Positions 54,381 to 62,459 of a stretch of 64,000 nucleotides of DNA are shown piece by piece. Position numbers and translations under genes: made by a program. How positions within the stretch are numbered: the first letter of the stretch is position 1; every line of letters begins with the position of its first letter. The DNA is from Cellulomonas fulva. GTDB taxonomy: Bacteria > Actinomycetota > Actinomycetes > Actinomycetales > Cellulomonadaceae. Below the pieces are notes generated by a model, which was not told where the DNA came from, made no database searches, and was given only the letters and a program-made list of their open reading frames with translations. Location: the NCBI RefSeq assembly GCF_018531375.1, contig NZ_JAHBOH010000001.1:124001-188000 (forward strand), read 5' to 3'.

Positions 54381-55324
54381 CGCAGCAGTCGGATCAGGCG
54401 CAGCGGCCGGACGAGCGGGCCCTCGTGATCGGGGAGGCGCTCATCGACGTCGTCGAGCGCGCCGACGGCACCCGCGACCAGCACCCCGGCGGCAGCCCTG
54501 CCAACGTCGCGCTCGGCCTGGGGCGGCTGGGCCGCGCGGTCGAGCTGCTGACCTGGCTCGGCGAGGACGCGGAGGGCGACCTGGTGCGGCACCACCTGCG
54601 CTCGTCGCACGTGGACGTGCTGGTCGGCGACCGGTCCGCGATCCGCACCCCGATCGCGACGGCCCACCTCGACAACGAGGGCGTCGCCACCTACGAGTTC
54701 GACCTCCGGTGGGACCTGCCCTCCGCGTGGGAGGGCGACGAGCGCGTCCCGCTCGTCGTGCACACCGGCTCGATCGCGACCGTGCTCGAGCCGGGAGCGG
54801 CGCGCGTCGCGCACGAGGTGGCGCGGCGCCGGCCGTCGTCGACGGTCACCTACGACCCGAACCTGCGGCCCGCGCTGATGGGCAGCCCGGAGCACGCCGG
54901 GCCGTTCGTCGACGCGATGGTCCGGCTCGCCGACGTGGTCAAGGTCAGCGACGAGGACCTGGCGTGGCTCCACCCCGGCGTGGCCCCCGCGGAGATCGCC
55001 GAGGACTGGGCACGTCGGGGGCCGGCGCTCGTCGTCGTGACCCACGGCGGTGAGGGCGCCTTCGCGGCGACCGCCGCCGGTGCGCGCCTGCAGGTCGCCG
55101 CGCCGTCGGTGCAGGTCTTGGACACGGTCGGCGCCGGGGACTCCTTCATGGGCGGCCTCATCGACGGGCTGTGGACCGCCGGCCTCCTGGGCGGCGACCG
55201 CCGCGCCGCGCTGCACGACGTCGACGCCGGCACGGTCGAGGCGGTGCTCGAGCGCTGCGCGCGCATCGCCGCGATCACCGTGTCCCGGGAGGGCGCCAAC
55301 CCTCCCCGCAGCGACGAGCTCTGA
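54377..55324 (+). CDS. PfkB family carbohydrate kinase (fructokinase-like)
   Basis: A 315-residue ribokinase-fold sugar kinase. [20 protein letters not shown] and [20 protein letters not shown] form the N-terminal substrate motif; [20 protein letters not shown] supplies the catalytic Asp and anion hole (G-A-G-D-S-F). It probably phosphorylates fructose or a related sugar in the cytosol. It overlaps xseB by 4 nt. The sugar importer genes on the opposite strand end 32 nt away, giving a loose functional link. Confidence 0.92.
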   Translation: MTQQSDQAQRPDERALVIGEALIDVVERADGTRDQHPGGSPANVALGLGRLGRAVELLTWLGEDAEGDLVRHHLRSSHVDVLVGDRSAIRTPIATAHLDNEGVATYEFDLRWDLPSAWEGDERVPLVVHTGSIATVLEPGAARVAHEVARRRPSSTVTYDPNLRPALMGSPEHAGPFVDAMVRLADVVKVSDEDLAWLHPGVAPAEIAEDWARRGPALVVVTHGGEGAFAATAAGARLQVAAPSVQVLDTVGAGDSFMGGLIDGLWTAGLLGGDRRAALHDVDAGTVEAVLERCARIAAITVSREGANPPRSDEL

Positions 55325-55356
55325 CAGGACGCCTCAGCACGCGCTGACCGCACGCC

Positions 55357-56619
55357 TCAGCGTCGAGCGCCCTGCTTCTCGCGGGCCTGGGCGCGCTCGA
55401 GGGAGGCCTTGCGGTCGGCCTCGTTCTGCTCGTCGATGGTCCTGGCGGCGTCCTCGTCGAACGTGAGGTTGTCGCCCGACTCCGGGTCGAAGACCATCAT
55501 CTTGGCCGGGTCGAAGGACAGGGTGGCGGAGTCGCCGTCGCGGACCCGCGACTCGGTGTCGAGCGCGACGACGAGCTGCGTGCGCATGCCTTCGCCGTCG
55601 AGGTCCCGGTCCAGCTCCTCGAGCTTGCCCGCGACCTCCTGGCTCGTCTCGAACGGCACGTAGGCGTAGAGCTCGGAGCCCAGCCACTCGGTCACGTCGA
55701 CCTCGGCGTCGAAGGCCACGCCCGCCTCCTTCTTCGCGTCCTCGAGCAGCGCGGCGTCCGAGAAGTGCTCGGGCCGGATGCCGACGATCACGATCCGCCG
55801 GTCACCGATCCGCGAGCGCAGGTCGTCGGACAGCGGGACGTCGACGAACGGGAGCTTCAGGACGTCCCCCTCCACCTCGCCGGGCAGGAAGTTCATGGGC
55901 GGGGAGCCGATGAACCCGGCGACGAAGAGGTTGACCGGCTGCTCGTACAGGCCGCGCGGCGACGCCACCTGCTGGAGCTCACCCTTGCGCAGCACGGCGA
56001 CGCGGTCGCCCAGCGTCATGGCCTCGGTCTGGTCGTGCGTGACGTAGACCGTCGTCGTCCCGAGCCGCCGCTGCATGCGCGCGATCTCGGTGCGCATCTG
56101 GCCCCGGAGCTTGGCGTCGAGGTTGGACAGGGGCTCGTCGAACAGGAACGCGTTGGCCTCGCGGACGATCGCCCGGCCCATGGCGACGCGCTGCCGCTGC
56201 CCGCCGGAGAGGTTGGCGGGCTTGCGCTGGAGGTGCTCCTGCAGCTCGAGGGTGTTCGCCGCGAACTCGACCTTCTCGCGGATCTGCTCCTCCGTGAACA
56301 CGCCCTTCTGCAGCCGCAGCGGGAACGCGATGTTCTCGAACACGGTGAGGTGCGGGTACAGGGCGTAGTTCTGGAACACCATCGCCAGGTGGCGCTCGCG
56401 GGGGGCCTTGTCGTTGACGACCTCGTCGCCGATCTTGAGCTCGCCGGAGGTGATGTCCTCGAGCCCGACGATCATCCGCAGCAGCGTCGACTTCCCGCAG
56501 CCGGACGGCCCGACGAGGATGACGAACTCGCCGTCCGCGATGTCCAGGCTCACGCCCTTCACGGCGGGGAACCCGTCGCCGTACTTCTTGACGATGTCCT
56601 TGAGGGTGATGGCAGCCAT
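55357..56619 (-). CDS. MalK/SugC-type sugar ABC transporter ATP-binding protein
   Basis: 420 residues from ATG 56617-56619, preceded by AAGGAG. Walker A GPSGCGKST, signature LSGGQRQRVAMGRAIV, Walker B FLFDEPLSNLDAKLR and switch HDQTEAMTL are those of the MalK/UgpC/SugC group. The C-terminal TOBE/regulatory domain begins with FIGSPPMNFLPGEV and includes GIRPEHF. It is the last gene of the binding protein-permease-permease-ATPase set, the order of lpqY-sugA-sugB-sugC in M. tuberculosis. A trailing acidic/basic extension follows the regulatory domain. Confidence 0.93.
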   Translation of the reverse strand: MAAITLKDIVKKYGDGFPAVKGVSLDIADGEFVILVGPSGCGKSTLLRMIVGLEDITSGELKIGDEVVNDKAPRERHLAMVFQNYALYPHLTVFENIAFPLRLQKGVFTEEQIREKVEFAANTLELQEHLQRKPANLSGGQRQRVAMGRAIVREANAFLFDEPLSNLDAKLRGQMRTEIARMQRRLGTTTVYVTHDQTEAMTLGDRVAVLRKGELQQVASPRGLYEQPVNLFVAGFIGSPPMNFLPGEVEGDVLKLPFVDVPLSDDLRSRIGDRRIVIVGIRPEHFSDAALLEDAKKEAGVAFDAEVDVTEWLGSELYAYVPFETSQEVAGKLEELDRDLDGEGMRTQLVVALDTESRVRDGDSATLSFDPAKMMVFDPESGDNLTFDEDAARTIDEQNEADRKASLERAQAREKQGARR

Positions 56620-56633
56620 CGAAGTCTCCTTGG

Positions 56634-57476
56634 TCAGCCCTTGACGGCGCCCTGGGTCAGGCCGGACACGATCTGGCGCTGGAACAGCAGCACCAGGATC
56701 ACGACGGGGATGGTCACGACCACCGCGGCGGCGGCGATCGCGCCCGTCGGCTCCTCGAACTGCGAGGCGCCGGTGAAGAACGCGAGCGCCGCGGGCACCG
56801 GACGCGCCGCGCTCGTGGAGGTCAGCGAGATGCCGTAGACGAAGTCGTTCCACGCGATGAAGAAGGCGATCAGCGCGGTGGTGAAGACGCCCGGGGCGGC
56901 GAGCGGGACGATCGCCTTGCGGAAGGCCTGCCAGCTCGTCGCGCCGTCCACCTGCGCCGCCTGCTCGAGCTCCCAGGGGATCTGCCGGAAGAACGCCGCG
57001 AGCGTCCAGATCGAGATCGGCAGCGTCAGCGAGAGGTACGGGATGATCAGGCCGAGCCAGGTGTCGTACAGCCCGATCGAACGCCACAGGTTGAACAGCG
57101 GCGTGACGATCGAGATGACCGGGAAGATCGAGACGCCCAGGGCGGTGGTCAGGATGAGCCGCTTGCCGGGGAAGTCGAGCCGGGCGATCGCGTAGGCCGC
57201 GAGCGTCGCGAGGACCACCGCGATGAACGTCGCGATGAGCGAGATGCCGATCGAGTTGCGCAGCGCCGGCAGGAACAGGTCCTTGGCGGAGCCGGTCAGG
57301 ATCTGGTCGTAGTTCGACGTGGTCCAGGTGCCTGGCCAGAACGTGCCCAGGTTGAGCTCGCTCGGCAGCTTGAACGAGGTCGCGAAGATCGAGAGCACGG
57401 GGAACAGCGCGTACACCAGGACCAGGACGGTGATGACGCCCCAGCCCACCTTGAGGCGTGTGGACATGGCGCCCAT
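56634..57476 (-). CDS. sugar ABC transporter permease, SugB-like
   Basis: 280 residues from ATG 57474-57476, sharing one base with the stop of the upstream permease (TGATG). Six membrane helices. The ATPase-docking EAA loop reads LEQAAQVDGATSWQAFRKAI VPLAAPG. The N-terminal STRLKVGWGVITVLVLVYAL and loop WNDFVYGISLTS are typical of MalG/SugB subunits. It pairs with the gene at 57476-58462. Confidence 0.94.
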   Translation of the reverse strand: MGAMSTRLKVGWGVITVLVLVYALFPVLSIFATSFKLPSELNLGTFWPGTWTTSNYDQILTGSAKDLFLPALRNSIGISLIATFIAVVLATLAAYAIARLDFPGKRLILTTALGVSIFPVISIVTPLFNLWRSIGLYDTWLGLIIPYLSLTLPISIWTLAAFFRQIPWELEQAAQVDGATSWQAFRKAIVPLAAPGVFTTALIAFFIAWNDFVYGISLTSTSAARPVPAALAFFTGASQFEEPTGAIAAAAVVVTIPVVILVLLFQRQIVSGLTQGAVKG

Positions 57477-58462
57477 CAGCTCTCCCCCCTCGCGCCGGCC
57501 AGGTCGACCTTGAAGAGCTTGATCGCGGCGAAGCAGATGCCGATCACGCACAGGAACAGCAGCACCGAGATCGCCGAGCCGAGGCCGATCTCGAGGCGCC
57601 CGATCGAGGTGCGGTAGGCCAGCAGCGACAGGACGTCGGTGTTGTTCGCGCCGTTGGTCATGATGAAGACGTTGTCGAAGATCCGGAACGCGTCCAGCGC
57701 GCGGAACAGCACCGCCACCATGATCGCGGCCTTCATGTTGGGGATCAGGACCCGCCGCAGCCGCTGCCACCAGGTCGCGCCGTCCACCTGCGCGGCCTCC
57801 TCCAGCTCGGTCGGGACCTGGGCCAGGCCGGCGAGCAGCAGGAGCGAGATGAACGGGGTGGTCTTCCAGACCTCGGACGCGATGATGACGAACAGGCTCG
57901 TGCCCTGGTGCGCGAACCAGTTGAGGTTCTCGTCGATCCCCGGCAGCCACGCGAACCAGTGGTTGACGAAGCCGGAGTTGATGTCGAACGCGTAGAACCA
58001 CGCGAACGCGGAGACCACCGTGATGATCCCGTACGGCACCAGGATCGCGGTGCGCAGGACGCCGCGCAGCGACTTCACCGCGCGGTGCATGACGAGCGCC
58101 AGGGCGAAGCCGAGGACCAACTCGATCACGACGGTCACCACGGTGATGAACGTGGTCACGCCCAGCGCCTGCCAGAACAGCGGGTCGCTCAGCACGACGA
58201 CGTAGTTGTGGCCGGCGTTGAACGCCTTGTCGTCGGGCGCGGTGAGCCGGTAGGAGAACAGCGAGTCGTAGATCGCCTGCAGGATCGGGTAGACGGTCAC
58301 GGCCAGCATGACGACGAACGCGGGTCCGGCCAGGAGCCAGCCGAGCCGCGCCTCGTCGCGCGCCCGCTCGCTGCGGGCGACCTTGGTGCGACCGCCCTTC
58401 CCCCGTCCTGCGGAGGCCGGTTGCTGCTGCGCGACCCCGGCCGCGCTCGAGGTGGTGCTCAC
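57476..58462 (-). CDS. sugar ABC transporter permease, SugA-like
   Basis: 328 residues from GTG 58460-58462, overlapping the lipoprotein stop by 4 nt. The first ~40 residues are a cytoplasmic Ala/Gly/Arg-rich tail. Six helices follow, with the EAA motif LEEAAQVDGATWWQRLRRVL IPNMK. MalF/SugA-type features include FRALDAFRIFDNVFIMTNG. It forms the channel with the SugB-like subunit. Confidence 0.94.
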   Translation of the reverse strand: MSTTSSAAGVAQQQPASAGRGKGGRTKVARSERARDEARLGWLLAGPAFVVMLAVTVYPILQAIYDSLFSYRLTAPDDKAFNAGHNYVVVLSDPLFWQALGVTTFITVVTVVIELVLGFALALVMHRAVKSLRGVLRTAILVPYGIITVVSAFAWFYAFDINSGFVNHWFAWLPGIDENLNWFAHQGTSLFVIIASEVWKTTPFISLLLLAGLAQVPTELEEAAQVDGATWWQRLRRVLIPNMKAAIMVAVLFRALDAFRIFDNVFIMTNGANNTDVLSLLAYRTSIGRLEIGLGSAISVLLFLCVIGICFAAIKLFKVDLAGARGES

Positions 58463-59751
58463 AGGAGTGCCTCCCCTCGCAGGACGGCGGTGATGTAGTC
58501 GGTGGAGTCCTGCGGGGTGGTCTCCGGGTCGACCGAGGCCGGCGGGTGCCAGGTCTCCTGCAGGCCGATCGAGACCTCGTTGTAGTACGGCGTCTGCGGG
58601 CGGGGCGCCGCCTTCTCGAGGGACTCCCGGATCACGTCCGCCATCGGGAACGCCTTGCGGACCTCCGGGTCCTCGTAGGCCTTCGTCGAGGCGGGCGGGT
58701 TGCCGTTGGTCGCGAAGTAGTACGCCTGGTTCTCGGGCTTGACGATGCAGCGCGCCGCCTCGAACGACTCCTCGACGTGCGAGCTGTACGCCCCGACGCC
58801 CAGGCTGATGCCGCCGTACGGCGGGCGGGCGTCCGTGCCCTCGTCGACCTGCGGGTAGATGGCCCAGCCGATGTCGTCGACGACCGCCTTGTCGAGGGTG
58901 CCCTCCTCGACGGCCGCGTTGCTCGCGGACCAGACGAACGGCCAGTTGACCATGAACGAGCCGCGGTCCCCCTGGAACAGGCTCATCGAGGCGTTCTCGT
59001 CGGCCGTCGGCAGACCCGGCCCGCCCAGCCCGTCCTTGCCGATCGTGCCGATGATCTCGGCCGCCGCCTTGCCGGCGTCGGACTCCAGCCCCAGCTCCAG
59101 CTCGTCGGCCGGCGCCTCCGGGTTCTGCAGGACGTGCCCGCCGGCCGACTCGACGAGCGCGTTGATCCAGACGGTCAGCGACTCCGCCTTGGCGCCCTGC
59201 ACGCCCAGGTACTTGTCCTGGTCCCGCGCCGCGTCGATGACCTGCTCCCAGGTCACCGGCTCCTTCTCGGGGTCGAGGCCGGCCTCCTTGGCGACCGACT
59301 TGCGGTACCACAGCAGCTGGGTGTTGGCCCAGAACGGGATCGCGACGAGCCGGTCCTTCCACGTCGAGCCGTCGATCGCGCCCTGCACCACGTCCTGCGT
59401 GACCTCGTCCGCCACGTCGTCCGGGATGGGCGCCAGGAAGCCCGGCTCGGCGAGCTCCGGGATGAACGGCGGGTCGAGGCTCATGAGGTCGATGGACGAG
59501 TCCTGCGCGGCGAGCCGGCGGGCCAGCTGCTCTCGCTGGGACGCCGCGTCGCGCGGCAGCACCGACGTCTCGATCCGGTAGGCGCCGTCTGCGGCCTCGG
59601 TGCACCGCTGCGCGATCTCGTCCTGCCCGCCGGCGTCCGGGTTGGTGTACCAGGTGAGCACGGTCGACCCCGAGTCGGTGGCGCAGGCCGCGAGCGGCAG
59701 CACGAGCGCGAAACCGGCCGCGATGGCCAGGCCTCGGGTGCGTCGTCGCAC
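58459..59751 (-). CDS. LpqY-like extracellular sugar-binding lipoprotein
   Basis: 430 residues. A signal peptide (RRRTRGLAIAAGFALVLPLA) ends in the lipobox LAACATD, so it is a lipoprotein. The rest is a family 1 solute-binding protein with VLTWYTNPDAGGQDEIAQRC, FIPELAEPGFLAPIP and ATNGNPPASTKAYED. Similar wording (TWYTNPD, PPFIPELA) and gene order fit LpqY, the trehalose-binding lipoprotein of mycobacteria, so trehalose is the best guess for substrate. The GTG start has GGAGGAGG upstream. It is divergent from carbonic anhydrase. Confidence 0.9.
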   Translation of the reverse strand: MRRRTRGLAIAAGFALVLPLAACATDSGSTVLTWYTNPDAGGQDEIAQRCTEAADGAYRIETSVLPRDAASQREQLARRLAAQDSSIDLMSLDPPFIPELAEPGFLAPIPDDVADEVTQDVVQGAIDGSTWKDRLVAIPFWANTQLLWYRKSVAKEAGLDPEKEPVTWEQVIDAARDQDKYLGVQGAKAESLTVWINALVESAGGHVLQNPEAPADELELGLESDAGKAAAEIIGTIGKDGLGGPGLPTADENASMSLFQGDRGSFMVNWPFVWSASNAAVEEGTLDKAVVDDIGWAIYPQVDEGTDARPPYGGISLGVGAYSSHVEESFEAARCIVKPENQAYYFATNGNPPASTKAYEDPEVRKAFPMADVIRESLEKAAPRPQTPYYNEVSIGLQETWHPPASVDPETTPQDSTDYITAVLRGEALL

Positions 59752-59884
59752 GGTGACCTCCTCCGGGTGGCGTCGTTGCGTCCCAGGTCATGGCTACACC
59801 AGCCCGACGAGCCCCGCACGCCGAGAGCCGTCCGGAGAGCGGTCCGCCCGCGCTCGTCGGCCCGCGTCCTGCCACCATGGCCCC

Positions 59885-60520
59885 GTGACGACGCCGCTGA
59901 CCCCCGCCGAGGCATGGACCGCGCTCAAGGCCGGCAACGACCGGTTCGTGCGCGACGAGATGCAGCACCCCTCCCAGGACGTCGGCCGGCGCGCCGAGGT
60001 CGAGCACGGGCAGGCGCCGTTCGCGGTGCTGTTCGGCTGCTCCGACTCCCGCGTCGCCGCCGAGATCATCTTCGACCGCGGGCTGGGCGACCTGTTCGTC
60101 GTCCGGACCGCGGGCCACGTGCTCGACACCACCGTGATCGGCTCGATCGAGTACGGCGTCGAGATCCTGGGCACACCGCTCGTCGTCGTCCTGGGCCACG
60201 ACTCGTGCGGCGCGGTCGCCGCCGCCACCGACGCGCTCGCCGCCGGGAGCGTGCCGCCGGGCTTCGTCCGTGCGGTGGTGGACCGGGTCATCCCCAGCAT
60301 CGTCGGGCTGGTCTCCGACGGCGGCTCGATCACGGACGTCGACGCCGCGACCCTGGGCCACGAGCACGTCAAGCACACCGTGCGCATGCTCCAGGGCTAC
60401 TCGGTCTCGCTCGCGACCGCGGTCGCCGAGGGGCGTTGCGCGATCGTCGGGCTCGAGTACGCGCTGGCCGACGGGCGGGTCCGCGTCGCCGAGGTCGTCG
60501 GCGACATCGGCGAGGTCTGA
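59885..60520 (+). CDS. beta-class carbonic anhydrase
   Basis: 211 residues from GTG 59885. Zinc ligands are in LFGCSDSRVAAEIIFDRG (Cys, with the C-S-D-S-R signature) and VVLGHDSCGAVAAATDAL (H-x2-C). DLFVVRTAGHVLDTTVIGSI is also conserved. It converts CO2 and bicarbonate in the cytosol, supporting carboxylases or pH balance. Divergent from the LpqY-like gene by 133 nt; convergent with the DUF2087 gene. Confidence 0.96.
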   Translation: MTTPLTPAEAWTALKAGNDRFVRDEMQHPSQDVGRRAEVEHGQAPFAVLFGCSDSRVAAEIIFDRGLGDLFVVRTAGHVLDTTVIGSIEYGVEILGTPLVVVLGHDSCGAVAAATDALAAGSVPPGFVRAVVDRVIPSIVGLVSDGGSITDVDAATLGHEHVKHTVRMLQGYSVSLATAVAEGRCAIVGLEYALADGRVRVAEVVGDIGEV

Positions 60521-60530
60521 CCGACCCTCG

Positions 60531-60878
60531 CTAAGGGAACCAGGGCTCGTCGGGGCGCGGGCGGGCGCCGGGCTCGTCGTCGTGCGGCGTGCCGCGCTCG
60601 CGCCAGTAGACCGACCCGTCCCCGCGCCGGCCGACGAGGCCGGCCTCGACCAGGTCGCGCCGGGTGCGCACGGGGTCGACGACCAGGGCCGCGAGCCGGG
60701 CGGTGAGCTCACGCTCGTCGGTCCGCTCCCCCGGTGCGAGCACGCGTCCGGCCAGGTGGTCCAGGACCAGGTCGCGGTCCTGGGCCCGGCGGGGGCTGCG
60801 GACCAGGCGTCCGTGCTCCAGGAAGCGCTCGGCGGCGCACGGCCGCCCGTCGGGCGTACCCGGTGTGTCGACGCTCAC
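60531..60878 (-). CDS. DUF2087 domain protein
   Basis: 115 residues with a C-terminal DUF2087 winged-helix-like domain: [40 protein letters not shown] and [18 protein letters not shown]. The family is often fused to ArsR-type regulators or found alone; it may contact DNA or RNA. It lies between carbonic anhydrase (10-nt convergent gap) and divergent fumC (37 nt). Confidence 0.85.
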   Translation of the reverse strand: MSVDTPGTPDGRPCAAERFLEHGRLVRSPRRAQDRDLVLDHLAGRVLAPGERTDERELTARLAALVVDPVRTRRDLVEAGLVGRRGDGSVYWRERGTPHDDEPGARPRPDEPWFP

Positions 60879-60915
60879 GACGACCAGTCTCCACGGGTGG
60901 GGCAGGATGAGTCAC

Positions 60916-62334
60916 ATGACTTCTGCGCTTCCCGACGACGGCGTCGAGTACCGGATCGAGCACGACACGATGGGCGAGGTCCGGGTGCCCGCCGACGCCC
61001 TGTACCGCGCGCAGACGCAGCGTGCGGTCGAGAACTTCCCCATCTCCGGCAGCCACCTGGAGCGCGGGCACATCGAGGCCCTCGCCCGGATCAAGAAGGC
61101 CGCGGCACGCGCGAACGCCGAGCTCGGCGTGCTGCCGGGCGACGTGGCGGAGGCGATCGTCGGCGCGGCCGACGAGGTCGCGTCGGGCGCGCACGACGCG
61201 CACTTCCCGGTCGACGTCTACCAGACCGGCTCGGGCACCAGCTCGAACATGAACACCAACGAGGTGCTGGCGACGCTGGCGACGCGTGCGCTCGGCGCCG
61301 ACGTGCACCCGAACGACCACGTGAACGCGTCGCAGTCGTCCAACGACGTCTTCCCGACGAGCGTGCACGTGGCCGCGACCGCCGGCGTGGTCCGGGACCT
61401 GGTCCCCGCCCTCGAGCACCTGGCCGGCGCGCTGCAGGCCAAGGCGGACGCCTGGGCCGGCGTCGTGAAGTCGGGCCGCACGCACCTCATGGACGCGACG
61501 CCAGTGACGCTCGGGCAGGAGTTCGGCGGGTACGCCGCCGCCGTCCGGTACGGCGTCGAGCGCCTGCAGTCCGCCCTCCCGCGCGCGGCCGAGGTGCCGC
61601 TCGGCGGGACCGCCGTCGGCACCGGGATCAACACCCCCGCGGGCTTCCCGCAGCGCGTCATCGAGCTGCTGCGCGAGGACACCGGCCTCCCGCTGACCGA
61701 GGCGCGCAACCACTTCGAGGCGCAGTCCTCCCGCGACGGCCTCGTGGAGCTGTCCGGCGCGCTGCGCACGATCGCCGTGAGCCTCACCAAGATCTGCAAC
61801 GACCTGCGCTGGATGGGCTCCGGCCCCAACACCGGCCTGGGCGAGCTCGCGATCCCCGACCTGCAGCCCGGCTCGTCGATCATGCCCGGCAAGGTCAACC
61901 CGGTGGTGCCCGAGGCCGTCCTGATGGTCGCCGCGCGCGTGGTGGGCAACGACGCGACGGTCGCCTGGGCCGGCGCGTCCGGCTCGTTCGAGCTCAACGT
62001 GCAGATCCCCGTCATCGCCTCGGCGGTGCTCGAGTCGATCCGCCTGCTCGCCAACGCGAGCCGGGTGCTCGCGGACAAGACCGTCGCGGGGCTCGTCGCC
62101 AACGAGGAGAGGGCCCGCGCGTTCGCCGAGTCGTCGCCGTCGATCGTCACCCCGCTGAACCGCGTGATCGGCTACGAGGCCGCGGCGAAGATCGCCAAGC
62201 ACGCCGTCAAGCACGGCCTGACGATCCGCCAGGCCGTGGTGGACCTGGGCTACGTCGAGCGCGGCGAGGTCACCGAGACCCAGCTCGACGAGGCCCTCGA
62301 CGTCCTGAGCATGACCCGCCCGCCGCAGGCCTGA
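60916..62334 (+). CDS. fumC: class II fumarate hydratase
   Basis: 472 residues from ATG 60916 (ATG 60907 would add three residues). Signatures: [36 protein letters not shown] and [20 protein letters not shown], the last being the lyase family G-S-S-x-M-P-x-K-x-N motif with the catalytic loop. It is a cytosolic homotetramer in relatives, hydrating fumarate to malate in the TCA cycle, without iron-sulfur cluster. A perfect 22-bp terminator follows. Confidence 0.97.
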   Translation: MTSALPDDGVEYRIEHDTMGEVRVPADALYRAQTQRAVENFPISGSHLERGHIEALARIKKAAARANAELGVLPGDVAEAIVGAADEVASGAHDAHFPVDVYQTGSGTSSNMNTNEVLATLATRALGADVHPNDHVNASQSSNDVFPTSVHVAATAGVVRDLVPALEHLAGALQAKADAWAGVVKSGRTHLMDATPVTLGQEFGGYAAAVRYGVERLQSALPRAAEVPLGGTAVGTGINTPAGFPQRVIELLREDTGLPLTEARNHFEAQSSRDGLVELSGALRTIAVSLTKICNDLRWMGSGPNTGLGELAIPDLQPGSSIMPGKVNPVVPEAVLMVAARVVGNDATVAWAGASGSFELNVQIPVIASAVLESIRLLANASRVLADKTVAGLVANEERARAFAESSPSIVTPLNRVIGYEAAAKIAKHAVKHGLTIRQAVVDLGYVERGEVTETQLDEALDVLSMTRPPQA

Positions 62335-62397
62335 CGCTCCGGCCCCCGCGCCACGGTGCCGCGTCCTCCCGACGCGCGCTCCATGAGGCACCCGCGA

Positions 62398-62446
62398 CGA
62401 CGACGAGACGGTCGGTCCCCGCTCGGGACCGACCGTCTCGTCGTCG
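62398..62446. terminator. 22-bp perfect hairpin, bidirectional terminator
   Basis: Arms 62398-62419 and 62425-62446 are exact complements around the 5-nt loop CGCTC. It lies 64 nt after fumC and 14 nt before the end of the convergent MFS gene, so it can end both transcripts. No U-tract is present. Confidence 0.9.
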
Positions 62447-62459
62447 GGGTGCGGTCGGC

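Noticed and set aside
55342..55362. CGCTGA...TCAGCG hairpin after the PfkB gene as a terminator
   Set aside because: Six-base arms with a 9-nt loop, and it overlaps the end of the convergent ATPase gene; too weak.
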